Positions 31,199 through 41,575 of a stretch of 64,000 bases of DNA are shown here, one piece after another. Positions within the stretch are counted from its first letter, which is position 1, and every line of letters begins with the position of its first letter. The stretch is from Zasmidium citrigriseum (lineage: Eukaryota; Ascomycota; Dothideomycetes; Mycosphaerellales; Mycosphaerellaceae): the NCBI GenBank assembly GCA_002786025.1, contig NHNW01000022.1, positions 248,001-312,000 of the forward strand. The letters are read 5' to 3'. The notes beneath the pieces were generated by a model that was given only the letters and a program-made list of their open reading frames with translations, did not search any database and was not told the DNA's origin. Both the position numbers and the translations under genes were made by a program.

Positions 31199-32533
31199 AT
31201 GGCCGTTCACGGGAACAGAGAACCATGGCTATCATGGCGGCGAGGCTGCTACATTTTGCTGGCCATCCTCACCCTCACATTTATCTTCAACGCGCTTCCC
31301 AACAAGTCGTCTGCGCCGCTATCGAAGACCATACATAATCTATACCCATCAAAAGATGCAGCTATACATCAATTTGCAAACGTCACAGCTTTCAATGAAA
31401 ATGTCGACGGCCTTACCGATGCCCAGTGCACCTCAGCCTTCCCGGATCTGTACACGGACATCGACCGCGCCGTCGCGTACTGGAAGGGAAGGCCGCACAC
31501 CATCTCGTCCAACGACATCGACATCGAGCATCCACGGGCCGGAATGAGAATTCTCATCCACCAAAACGAACTCCGCATCTTGCAATCGAAATCCGCCGTC
31601 GACCCAGTCTACGCCGCACCAGATCGAGCAGAAGGTATCCTCCACCTCCTCCAACGGGCCCTCGACACGTCCACGGCCTTGGGGGAAGAGCTGCCCACCA
31701 TCGAAGTCGCCTTGAACTTCGTCGATGACGCCTCGCCGCCCGACACCGAAGGCGACACACATTCCTACTGGGGTTTCGCACGCAGTATCTCCAAAGAATC
31801 CCACCAACGTGTCTGGCTCATGCCCAACTTCGACTTCTGGTACTACCTCGCCGCGGGCTCATTCAGCGATGCCAAACGTGCCGCTATGCAGCACGACGAT
31901 GCCTTCACGAACAAGATCCAGAAGGTCGTGTGGCGCGGCAGCGAGGACTATGGCCCTGAGATCCGGAACGCTCTTCTCGACGCTACGAAGGGAAAGTCGT
32001 GGGCTGATGTCTCGGGCAAAGACTCGAAAGTTTGGATGCCCATTGATGAGTTTTGCAAGTATGCCCTGACGGTCTATACCGAAGGCGTGACGTACAGCGG
32101 CCGCCTGAAATTCTTGATGAACTGCCAATCCCTTCTCGTCGTCCACGAACCGGCTTACGAAACTCACTACTCCCACCTCATCACCACCTCAGGACCTGAA
32201 CAGAACGCCGTGCTGGTCAAGCGAGATTTCAGCGATCTCGAGGAGAAAGCCACATACTACCTTTCCCACCCGGACGAAGCGGAGAAGATCATTAGAAATT
32301 CGCTGGAGACATTTAGGAGTCGGTATACAACCCGCGCGGCGACGACGTGTTATTTGAGGAGGCTGATTAAGGGGTATGCAAGTGTTGCGGAGACGCCGAA
32401 TGTTTGGGATGGCAGTGGGAAGGTGTTGAGGGGACGGCCTTATGCGAAGTTCATGCATGAGCCGGAGGATGTTGATTTTGAGAAGCCGGAGGCGCAGACG
32501 CAGGGTCCTTACGGTGGAAGTTCACTGCGTTGA
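31199..32533 (+). CDS. CAP10-domain glycosyltransferase (type II Golgi membrane protein)
   Basis: 444 aa, single exon. CAP10 enzymes, first known from the Cryptococcus capsule, add xylose or other sugars to glycans. Seen: short cytoplasmic N-terminus, one signal-anchor helix YILLAILTLTFIFNAL (about residues 21-36), a stem, then the catalytic domain with HSYWGFARSI, VVWRGSEDYGPEIRNALLDAT, WMPIDEFCKYALTVYTEGVTYSGR, LKFLMNCQSLLVVHEPAYETHY and a C-terminal helical segment ending TRAATTCYLRRLIKGY. These match the CAP10/LPS-modifying family through its whole length. Start chosen at the ATG at 31199; the upstream frame extends only to a GTG. Confidence 0.88.
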   Translation: MAVHGNREPWLSWRRGCYILLAILTLTFIFNALPNKSSAPLSKTIHNLYPSKDAAIHQFANVTAFNENVDGLTDAQCTSAFPDLYTDIDRAVAYWKGRPHTISSNDIDIEHPRAGMRILIHQNELRILQSKSAVDPVYAAPDRAEGILHLLQRALDTSTALGEELPTIEVALNFVDDASPPDTEGDTHSYWGFARSISKESHQRVWLMPNFDFWYYLAAGSFSDAKRAAMQHDDAFTNKIQKVVWRGSEDYGPEIRNALLDATKGKSWADVSGKDSKVWMPIDEFCKYALTVYTEGVTYSGRLKFLMNCQSLLVVHEPAYETHYSHLITTSGPEQNAVLVKRDFSDLEEKATYYLSHPDEAEKIIRNSLETFRSRYTTRAATTCYLRRLIKGYASVAETPNVWDGSGKVLRGRPYAKFMHEPEDVDFEKPEAQTQGPYGGSSLR

Positions 32534-33534
32534 ATGCGCGTTTTGGATTCGATTTTGGCGAACGGTTCTTGAACAGTAATTGGCGATCTGGCTCTGAATC
32601 CACGATGATTTTGAAATGCACCCAGTCCGGACTTTCGATTCAATTCTTGGCCAACTGTTTGGAGACACGACTTCTCCCGCGTTTGATTTAGTCCGATTCT
32701 GCTGATGAGAATACGACAGAGCTCAAGGCTTGGGCAAGCAAAACGAACCGCCAACATTGGTACGTTCAGGCCAAAGGAAGGAGAAGCTGTCGGCCTCCGC
32801 GGTTCTCTGCTCCCGTCTCTCGTCTTCCGAGGCCTTTTGGGGGAACAGCCATCACTCTGGGATGAAGAATGAACACCGGATCGAGTGGCACCAACTTTCC
32901 GCGGAGGCATTGGCATGGCATCCAGATGTTAACAGAGCTCCATTTGACTGCCGAGATCTTGAATCCTATTGTTCCTTTCAACGCAACAAGAATCTCTCGA
33001 GGGTGCCGTAGACTGTCTTGGCAGATCTGTACGACCGCTCAGCCTACCAGCATTGTTGATGTTGTGCCTCTGACTTACAGCTTCAGAAGGCCCACGTTGA
33101 TGCGCTGTCTACTAGTACCCTCATCACACATGTCCGCTTTCAAAAGTCTATGTGCGGTAACATTGTATGCCGTGCCGCATCGCCATGGCCGCCATACATC
33201 TATAGTGCTGCTTTGGGAAGGTCTGAAGGAAGCTAATGTTGGCTCTCAGCTCGTGGGCAAGACGCCACGCGAAGAGAGCTTGCATTGAAGCTCACCTTTG
33301 GTCGTAGCAGACTCCATGTCCACGGCTCTGGTTCCGTTGGCACAAGCTGTGGCTTCTTTCCAAGAGCTGATGATGGTCCGCAGGAAGCGACACTACAAGT
33401 AGCGTAGAGCCGCCGGGCTGTTTGGAAAGAGAACGTGTGGATCAGAGGTCTCCCTCTCTCAACCCGATTCTTTTGACATAGAGAACTTTAGTTTCACGCA
33501 CCCTGAAACACGCGACTCCCTCAACTAATCTATC
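32534..33534. other. Intergenic, nothing recognised
   Basis: 1.0 kb between two plus-strand genes. Short frames on both strands, none with a recognisable product or consistent splice partners. Confidence 0.5.
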
Positions 33535-34131
33535 ATGGGTTCGTACGTTTCTACCCTCAACGACGGCGACGATGCCGTCTACATCAAATACGGTCCTCGT
33601 GACTTGATGGACCACGCCATTGCCTTTATCGGCGCCCTTTATCCGGGCCTCGCCGTCCTAGATGTGGCCTTTGGCCCAGCGATCATAGGGGCCATCGACA
33701 ATGAAGCCAAAGCATCTGGCTTGTCCAAACTTTGGCCGGGTGACTCGTATACGAGTGACAAGCTGAGCTTGGGCCTGATGGTTCAGGCGAATATACTCAA
33801 AGGTAATAAGGCAATCCCGTGGACTTTGCGAATGAAGGCTGATGGGTCGGAAGTCTGGTCTGATGAGAAATATTTCTACATGCAGAAGGGGAGTATCGAT
33901 TGTCGATCGGGAACTACGGCTGGCGAGACGGAGTATTATCGTGTGCATGATGGGACCGTTTGGGAGGGGGTGCATAAGTGGGATCTTGAGGGTGAAGATG
34001 GTGATGAGAGTGGTGTTGGGAGACTTACGAGGGAGATTGCTGGAGGATTGAGGAAGCCTGTGACGGTGGAGGAAGCTGTGAGCAATGCGTTGGCTGTCGT
34101 GGCGGAGCAGCAGGCGGGGATACGAGGTTGA
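33535..34131 (+). CDS. Hypothetical protein
   Basis: 198 aa, single exon, not recognised. The ATG at 33535 is preceded by ATC, a workable context. N-terminal third is mildly hydrophobic (AIAFIGALYPGLAVLDVAFGPAIIGAIDNE) but lacks a clear helix-length membrane span with flanking charges. The middle is mixed, with WTLRMKADGSEVWSDEKYFYMQKG suggesting a small beta-rich fold, and the C-terminus is helical (TVEEAVSNALAVVAEQQ). No catalytic motif, no signal peptide. Coding potential is supported by a full-length frame with ordinary residue use in a region otherwise poor in long frames. Confidence 0.6.
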   Translation: MGSYVSTLNDGDDAVYIKYGPRDLMDHAIAFIGALYPGLAVLDVAFGPAIIGAIDNEAKASGLSKLWPGDSYTSDKLSLGLMVQANILKGNKAIPWTLRMKADGSEVWSDEKYFYMQKGSIDCRSGTTAGETEYYRVHDGTVWEGVHKWDLEGEDGDESGVGRLTREIAGGLRKPVTVEEAVSNALAVVAEQQAGIRG

Positions 34132-34572
34132 TGTGAAGCGGTTTGGTTTGGGATTGGAAAGTTGATGCTTTGGTGAAGGACGGAGTGGGTTGCTATTGCG
34201 GTCGCATTATTGTGTGAGATGGAGGACATTCGCGCAGAGGGTGGCACTGCGAGGCTAGATCATCAGCATCCTCTGTCCTTCAATTCTATGTCTTCGATGC
34301 AATGCCGGGATGTCGTTCCAATGGGCCGTCTGTTTCGATCCTTCTCAGGGTATCACGTAGGGATGGCTTATCCCTGCTTGATTGTTCAGCTCCTGCTGCT
34401 GACATAAGGCTCCCAAAGTGCGAGAAGCGATGTCTTGTGCTAGTTTTGTGCGACTTTTTGATTGCTCATCTTTTTGAGAAGGATCCACTCGTAGATATCA
34501 AAAGCGTCCTGATCGCCCTGGAGTATAGAAACACCAGTTTGCCAGTGACATTCGAGAACACTTGCTGTGAGG
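34132..34572. other. Intergenic, nothing recognised
   Basis: 441 bp between plus-strand genes; no supported features. Confidence 0.5.
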
Positions 34573-35124
34573 ATGGTTCTGCAATCGACCAGGATTGAGA
34601 TTGCGAGGTCGCCGGCAAGGGTGAGAGAGGTGGTAAGCGCAGACAACTGCAGAGAACGCGAGGCGATGCTGATAAGAATGAGTTCCTCGACTTCCCATCC
34701 TGGCCAAGATGGTCCTCAACGCACTTCAAATCGATCGAACGAGTCTCGAAAGAAAAGCCCATTATCGAGCCAGGAGACAAATTGAAGGTCGCCATGCCAG
34801 GCATGACCTTCCAGCCTACCGTCTTGGTACATCATCACCACTCCCCAACAACATCACTCCATCGCTAATTCATTCCAGCAAAACGACCCCCAAGTCTTCC
34901 AATGGAGAGGCAGTCTCTGGGGCTTGCTCAACGGCGACCATTCGTTCAAGTTCCAGCCTAGCGAGACCACGCCTGGAGGCACGACGTTTGTGAACGAGGA
35001 GTATTGGCATGGGCCTGTGATTAGTATGGTGAAGTGGTTTTGGAGTCCGGGGGAGGAGGCGCCGAAGGGGTTTGTGGCTTTTAATGAGGAGTTTAAGAGG
35101 AGGGTTGAGGGGTTTGAGGAGTAG
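34573..35124 (+). CDS. SRPBCC (START-like / polyketide cyclase fold) protein
   Basis: Exons 34573-34632, 34677-34826 and 34879-35124; 151 aa. The SRPBCC fold has a deep hydrophobic pocket for small ligands. Seen: STRIEIARSPARVREV as the opening beta strand and helix, FLDFPSWPRWSSTHFKSIE straight after the first joint, PGDKLKVAMPGMTFQPTVL before the second joint, and FQWRGSLWGLLNGDHSFKF plus GGTTFVNEEYWHGP after it, the usual order of this family. The introns are 44 and 52 nt; the first uses an AAG acceptor after a CTGAT branch. Function in the cell unknown. Next gene is a flavin split-barrel protein on the same strand. Confidence 0.85.
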
Positions 35125-35616
35125 ACGATTGGTGTTGTTCATGTGATCCGGCTGGAGAAGTTGATGCACTATTCACAATAAGCATTTCCTTGATGAGATT
35201 GTATATCGGAAGTATAGTTCCAGATTGACTCCAGCGGCTGAAAGGATCTCAGATGGCGTTGTCAATCTCACTCAGCACGCGAGAGCTGTCTGCAGAGCTG
35301 TCGTCGTTCGATCCTGCCCCACGCCTGACGTTGACGATGGTTGACGTCAGGTGGGGTTGTCTGTTGTCGTGCAAACAAAACTCCACGTCTGTAACTTGTA
35401 CTTTCTCTCTCTGAAGATCAAAACAATCAGTCAATCAGTCGACGATTCACTGCTTCATTTGGTAAGTCTTTAACGATCACTGCATCACTTGCCAATGGCA
35501 GTGGGCGTCAGCCACGTTATTGACTTCCTGCAACTTTTGATCGACCATTACGAGAGTGAGACTGACAATGTAAGCAGAAAGTCACCCCAAATCACTCAAT
35601 CACACCAACCGCAGCC
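35125..35616. other. Intergenic upstream of the split-barrel gene
   Basis: 492 bp; holds the TGACGTCA palindrome at 35342, itself in a larger inverted repeat (CCTGACG at 35324 against CGTCAGG at 35345). Nothing else seen. Confidence 0.5.
35342..35349. promoter_or_regulatory. CRE/ATF-type palindrome TGACGTCA
   Basis: Perfect palindrome 268 bp upstream of a stress-protein-like gene. Fungal Atf1-type bZIP factors bind this sequence in stress responses. Assignment to this gene is inference. Confidence 0.45.
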
Positions 35617-36308
35617 ATGTCGAACCTCGATCCATACACCCAGAAGAACACCGAGGAGCCATCCTTGAAGGAGAAGGTGGAGGATTTCAAGGCCTTCGTC
35701 GACAAGGCCAAGTTCTGCATGCTCACCACCAAGACGCAAGATGGTCTGCTGGCAAGCAGATGCATGGCTGTTGCTGCAAAGGTATGTGGGGGACATTAGG
35801 GTGGTTGTATCATGAAGGAGTCTGACAATGGGATAGGAAGCCAACGGCGTCGACCTCATCTACCACACCAACACCGAGTCCGGCAAGACAGACGATCTCG
35901 ACGCGAACCCAGACGTGAACGTGTCATTCCTCACAGCCAGCGGCGAGTGGGCATCCGTCTCTGGCAAGGCGACTGTCGAGACCGACCGAGCGAAGGTCCG
36001 CGAGCACTACTCGCCAGCTTTGAAGGCTTGGTTGGGTGACCTTGGTGACAACAAGCACGATGGCGGTCCTGAGGATCCCAGAATTGGCCTTATCCGAGTG
36101 CAGGCCATCACCATCCAATATGCCATCAGCAGGACCAACTTGGTGAAGAGTGCGATTGACATGGCCAAGGGTGCCATTACGGGCGAAGTTCCAGCAGTCA
36201 ACAAGATCCGACACATCTCCAAGGAGGAGGTGCAGCAATGTAAGTCTTGACATGACATGCCACTTGGAGAGCACGCACTGACATATCTCAGATCGCTCTT
36301 CTGCATAG
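35617..36308 (+). CDS. Pyridoxamine 5'-phosphate oxidase-like FMN-binding split-barrel protein
   Basis: Exons 35617-35781, 35837-36239 and 36292-36308; 194 aa. Resembles the bacterial general stress protein 26 group (flavin split barrel), which binds FMN/FAD and whose reaction is unclear. Seen: a helical N-terminus, FCMLTTKTQDGLLASRCMAV, then IYHTNTESGKTDDLDANPDVNVSF, WASVSGKATVETDR and a C-terminal segment with WLGDLGDN and DPRIGLIRVQAITIQYA. All are in the order expected for the family. Introns are 55 and 52 nt, donors GTATGT and GTAAGT. The last exon codes for only five residues plus the first base-shared codon. Confidence 0.88.
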
Positions 36309-36968
36309 ATCCGGACATCGACAGGCCGTGATGCCAGGCAAGAGATTCAATTCGACGAACCCAGCTGTAGATTAGGTCGCGAGCAGCAAATGTCAAGCTC
36401 GCAGTGAGAGCATCCCATATGCCGTGCATCAGTCGTCCAATGTTGCCAAGTGCCCAGTGTAGAAAGACCTCACGTGCTCATTACGTGGGAGTGATGCGGT
36501 AAAAGTGGGAGATGCAGCTCCCCGGTCCTCATCGTGAGATTCCACGGTACCGTCGAACTCTGTAGGCGCTGTGGTTGTCTTGACGAGGACTTGCTCCTTC
36601 GACGACAACTGTGAAATGACAATTGCTCCGGATGGCCAGCATGAGAGTGATGGCATCGATGCGTGAAATAGTGGAAGAGGAGTGATTTCGTCAAGACCAG
36701 CCTCCCATTTCTTGCATTCACATGCTTGGGGGCGTGGTCACACAAGGCATGGTGATTGGCTCGGCTCTCCCGCAGCGAGCTCTGTGCTCGAGCTTCACAG
36801 TTTGGATGTCGGGTGGAGTCTTGAGCCAGCCAGAGCGAACCAAAGTGAGCATCGAGGGCAGACGTGCCCGCCTCGTTCAACCCATTACAACTCTCGTCTG
36901 GCATTGTCGCTGGGTGTGTTCTTTTGCCAGTCTCTCCCAGCGTCTGTAGCCATCGAGCCGCTGTCACG
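36309..36968. other. Intergenic, nothing recognised
   Basis: 660 bp between two plus-strand genes. A 186-codon minus-strand frame covers it but has no ATG or similarity that I can support. Confidence 0.5.
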
Positions 36969-39541
36969 ATGAGGTACGTACTCTGCCAATGCCCGCCAGC
37001 CCCGCGGAAGCACATCAAACTGGAGAGCAATTCCCGAAGCTAATTCTGCACAAAACAAAAGATTCGGCCAGCAACTCCGCTCCTCCCTCATCAAGGACTG
37101 GTCGCACTACTACATCAACTACGACGACCTCAAGAAGAGCCTGCGCACCGATTTCGAGCACACCCCGCTGGTCCAGCAGGGCCACAACAAGAAGGCGCCA
37201 TGGAGCGAGGAGGACGAGGGTCGCTTTGTGAGACAGTTGGAGCAGGAGCTGGATAAGGTGTTCACTTTCCAGAAGGTTAAGAGCCAGGAGATCACTCGGC
37301 GTATCAAGACTACCGAGCTTGAGGTCGACGATGTCGTTGCGAGACAAGAGGCGGCCGAGGTGGGCGGGAATGATCAGGCGAAGAAGGATGCCCCTTCAGA
37401 AGACGAGTTCCTGCTATTGGAAGAGGATGTCTCAGATATCATTGCCGATGTGCATGATCTTGCGCGGTTTACCCAGCTCAACTATACGGGTTTCCAGAAG
37501 ATCATCAAGAAGCACGACAAGCAGACACACTGGCATCTGAAGCCCGTCTTTGCTGCTCGACTCAATGCCCGGCCGTTCTTCAAGGATGACTACGATACCA
37601 CGATTGTCAACCTCTCAAAGCTCTACGATCGTGTTCGCACTCGAGGCCACCCAGTCACTGGCGATTCGTCCGCTGGCGGGAAACAGCAGAACTTCGTCCG
37701 TCAGACTACCAAGTACTGGGTGCATCCCGACAATATCACCGAGCTGAAGCTCATCGTTCTCAAGCATCTTCCGGTGCTCGTTTTCAACCCCAGCAAAGAG
37801 TTTGAGAAGAAGGACTCCGCGATCTCTTCGATCTACTACGACAATACGGACACATGGGAGCTATACGAGGGTCGTCTGAAGAAGACGGAGGGTGCGGAAG
37901 CCATTCGTCTACGATGGTACGGCGGCATGGAGACAGACACAATCTTCGTGGAGAGGAAGACACACAGAGAAGACTGGACAGGTGAAAAGTCGGTCAAGGC
38001 TCGATTCTCGCTCAAGGAGAAGAACGTCAATGCCTTCTTGAAGGGCGACATGACCACTGAGCAAGTCTTCGAGAAGGCACGAAGGGAAGGAAAGAAGAGC
38101 GAGAAGGAGATTGACGATTTGGAACAACTTGCCAAGGAGATCCAGTTCCGTGTCATCAGCAGAAAGCTTGAGCCAGTCTGTCGCTCATTCTACAACCGAA
38201 CGGCTTTCCAACTGCCAGGCGATGCCCGCGTGCGTATATCGCTCGATACTGAGCTGACCATGGTGCGGGAGGACAACTTGGATGGACGCAAGAGATCGGG
38301 TGACAACTGGCGACGCATGGACATTGGCATCGACTACCCATTCTCCCAGCTTCCTCCAGAGGATGTCGAGCGGTTCCCCTACGGCGTGCTGGAGGTCAAG
38401 CTGCAGACTGCCGCGGGCCAAGAGCCTCCCGAGTGGATCAGGGAGCTCACAGCGTCACATCTTGTGGAAGCTGTGCCCAAGTTCTCCAAGTTTATCCACG
38501 GCTGCGCAACCATGTTCCCAAACCGCATCCACCTGCTTCCCTTCTGGTTCCCACAAATGGACACTGACATCCGAAAGCCAGTCTCTCATAAGTTCGGTAT
38601 CGAGAGGCCGGGCCAGAGCACCGAGGCAAGCACGAGCACTGCCCTGGACGACGATACGGAAGATGAGATGGAGGCAGATGACGACAGGACGCTCGACAAT
38701 CATCGTGACCCAGAAGACGAAAACATTCGTAGACTGCGTGCTGCCAGAGACGCTCTGGAAGAGCATGAAGTGGAAAGGCACATGAGCGCTACGAATGGAG
38801 ATGCCAACGTTCTGGACGAAGAAGAACGAATGGCCCACAAGCCGCTCATCAGTGCCGAGGATGACTATCCGTTGTACGACTCCGATGACGAGGAAGAGGC
38901 ACTGACGGCAGCCAAGAAGAAGGGCGAGTGGGCTTACCGATGGCAGCTGACCAAGAGTTATGCAAACCTTGCCGGCGACAAGCTGCTTGATATCCTCAAG
39001 AACGCGAAGCCGGTGCCAAGACCTACTCAGATCCCCGCGAGAGAAGGACGGCTGGGTATACCTGGAGGCGCTGCGGTCCAGGAGAAGAGGTTCAAGGCGC
39101 CGCCGGGCAAGAAGATTCACGTGCCTGTTCGTGTTGAGCCCAAAGTGTCGTTCGCCGCTGAGAGAACGTTCTTGGCTTGGGTGAGTATCGACATCTTTGA
39201 TCGTACGTGAAGCTTGCTGACCACATCAATAGCTCGAATTCTCCATCATCCTAGGCTCCATCGCTGCCACACTCCTCAACTTCGGCGACCGGATATCCCT
39301 CGCAGCAGCCATCGCCTTCACCATTGTCTCCGTCCTCGCGCTCTTCTACTCCATGGCCATCTTCCTCTGGCGCGTGGACCGTATCAAACAACGCAAAGCC
39401 GTCAACTATCACGACAAGTGGGGCCCGACGGCGCTTTGCATTGGCTTGATTGCTTGTGTGGCTGTCGCCGTTGGCTATCGATTCAAGTATGGTGGCGATG
39501 GGGATTTGAAGGGGAGAGGTGGTGTTGTTGGGAGGGGATGA
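36969..39541 (+). CDS. vtc4: Vacuolar transporter chaperone 4, polyphosphate polymerase
   Basis: Exons 36969-36973, 37062-39180 and 39233-39541; 810 aa. Catalytic subunit of the VTC complex, which makes polyphosphate from ATP and moves it into the vacuole. Seen: SPX domain at the N-terminus ([27 protein letters not shown]; the basic inositol-pyrophosphate patch [11 protein letters not shown]), the VTC tunnel domain with [20 protein letters not shown] and FVERKTHRE, a long acidic linker (about residues 560-660), and a C-terminal DUF202 region with three helices starting [13 protein letters not shown]. The first coding exon is only ATGAG and gives MR after joining; without it the protein lacks a start and the SPX N-terminal helix. 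Confidence 0.94.
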
Positions 39542-40639
39542 CATGGGAAAGGGGGTGTGTCTTGTGGTTTTGGATGTGAATGTAACAGGTATGTGTGTAC
39601 AGGACATGGTGTACAGTGTATATGACATGGGACAGAAAAGAATTCAACAGATATCTTGCTTTTACATTTTGGGCAGAGGTGAACGTATCGAATGGCGAGG
39701 ATCGATTCTGTCCGGATTGTTTGTCTGGATGGGTGAGCTCATGAGAAACGAGAACGATCGCATCGCAACAATTGAGATGTCATTCTTTCACGGCGACCAA
39801 GTGCCGGTGTGCAAAGTCCGATCCCTCCTGTCGAATTTCATCAACGGCACGCCTGCCTTCGACAGACGTCTTGTCCAGAGAGTCGTACATTTGCATGTGA
39901 CTGCCCATCGGCAGGGCGAAGATAACAACCACGCTAGCTCGTACGTTTACCAACTCTCATGATGGCTTTCGAAGTTCGTATGCCTTCGGATCACGGCTAC
40001 GATACCACTTGAGGCGACTCCCGCGAGATCGTTCTATGAGGCAAGCTTTGGGTATCTTCTGTTCCATGTGGACTTGTGTTGATCTTTGCGGCTATTGTTG
40101 CCTTGGTTGACGAGGCTGTGGATGTATGAAGTCTTCCTGGAGAGGTGGGATGACTGGCGCCTTCATCATGTTTGGACCGTCCCAATTCTTTCGGTGGTCT
40201 GGCTAGGCGAGGCATGCTCTCAATCTCGACTTCGCGGATGAATGGCGTCGCTCTCGTGCTCGGTTGCTCTTCATCTTTCAAGCTACTTCTGAGTAACACC
40301 ACAACTTCCTTCTTTTTCTTTCACAAGACGGGATACATGGCACGGCTAATGCATGTAATTCAATCTCGAGGAAGTTTCGTCTCCAGTGTTCCCATCTCGA
40401 ACTGCCGTCTTGGGTATTGAGGACGACATCTTCAGAGTCCAATTCATTATCTTTCGGACGTAGGACTTATCAGTCTTTCGAGCGGTCTCTCAAGATTGAG
40501 ATTGCAGAGATGAGGATAGCGAGGATTTGGACAACGAGAAGGTATAAGAATGAGTTCTAATCCCTCGTCCTTTCCTCCATCATCAGCAGCAAACAACAAA
40601 CACCCTTGGCCCCAACGACTTCAACTTCAATCGACCACC
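39542..40639. other. Intergenic, no supported gene
   Basis: 1.1 kb. A minus-strand frame at 39997-40302 has protein-like composition (Pro/Arg/Ser-rich) but no ATG or clear partner exon. A TATA box at 40543 belongs to the following gene. Confidence 0.45.
40543..40549 (+). promoter_or_regulatory. TATA box of the knottin-like gene
   Basis: TATAAGA 97 bp before the chosen start codon. The ATG at 40550 touches it and so should lie upstream of the transcript start, which is why the start at 40640 was preferred. Confidence 0.45.
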
Positions 40640-40923
40640 ATGAACTTCCGCAATATCATCATGGCTGCCGTGGCTCTCCTCACCGCTGAGTCTCTGGCCG
40701 CTGTACGCTGCTTCTCCTCAAAAGCCTTGTGAGAGTTGACGCTGATCTTTGGCTGATGACAGGACCCGGAGACTTGCAAAGGACTCCTTGGGAACTGTGT
40801 CTATTCTTCGGACTGCTGTGATGATGGGCTTAGTCTGGGCTGTGTTGCTGGTCTTTGTGTAAGTTGAGAGATTGGATGCATAGTCAGATTTGAGGGACTG
40901 ATCTGCTCTAGGTTGAATTGTGA
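40640..40923 (+). CDS. Small secreted knottin-like cysteine-rich protein
   Basis: Exons 40640-40702, 40763-40858 and 40912-40923; 56 aa. Signal peptide of 21 aa (IIMAAVALLTAESLAA) ending exactly at the first intron, then a mature chain of 35 aa with six cysteines spaced C-x6-C-x5-CC-x7-C-x4-C, the C-C-CC-C-C framework of inhibitor-cystine-knot peptides. The two introns are 60 and 53 nt, donors GTACGC and GTAAGT, acceptors ACAG and CTAG. Exon 3 adds only three codons. Effector, antimicrobial and developmental roles are all possible. Nothing in the sequence decides among them. Confidence 0.72.
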
Positions 40924-41575
40924 AGGGTAATTTTGGTGGAGAAGGATGGACGCTTAGGGAAGGATCGTTGGAGGTAGTTCCAGACATTCACATTCATTGA
41001 CATGCTCTTTTGTTGGATAGAGATGGATCCTTTGGGTGTTCGTACACGCTTAGACGACTGAATTTCTGATCACCGAAGGGAGTAAAACTATTTCTTCTCA
41101 CAAGAGTTTGACTTGATGTTTCGAGGAACTCGCCATTAGGCTTTGAGGTATATCGGCGGTAGACAGCATGTCTGAGGACGTGCACAGCTGTTCATATCTT
41201 TGAAACTCTGTGAACATCCATTTCTCCCTCCGCCGGTCTGAGCCTCAACATTACGTCGACTAAACATCCTAGTCAGTTTGCACAATGTGTGCACAACTGC
41301 GTCAACATCCTCAGTCTCTCCGCCGGATCGAGCCTTCCTCACCCGCATTCGGATCTCCAATCCTTGTAGACACAGCATCGCCAAGCGAATCAGCCTCCGC
41401 CAAGCGTGAGGACAGGACCAGAGTTCCTAGGATCCAGGTGATCCGTGGACATTCCGTTCAGCAGATACGGCCACGCCTTTTTCTCTTACGTGCGAGACGA
41501 TAATGTGGCGTGGTATAAAAGGGAGCGACCATATGTGCTGGTTAGGGGCACAAACACGACTTACGGAAGAGCACG
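40924..41575. other. Intergenic, nothing recognised apart from a TATA box
   Basis: 652 bp between two genes for secreted proteins, both on the plus strand. Confidence 0.5.
41514..41520 (+). promoter_or_regulatory. TATA box (TATAAAA)
   Basis: TATAAAA 62 bp upstream of the start codon of the secreted protein gene at 41576; strong consensus and typical distance for a fungal core promoter. Confidence 0.55.

Noticed and set aside
39997..40302. Minus-strand frame as a real gene
   Set aside because: Protein-like composition but no ATG, no partner exon and no recognised product.
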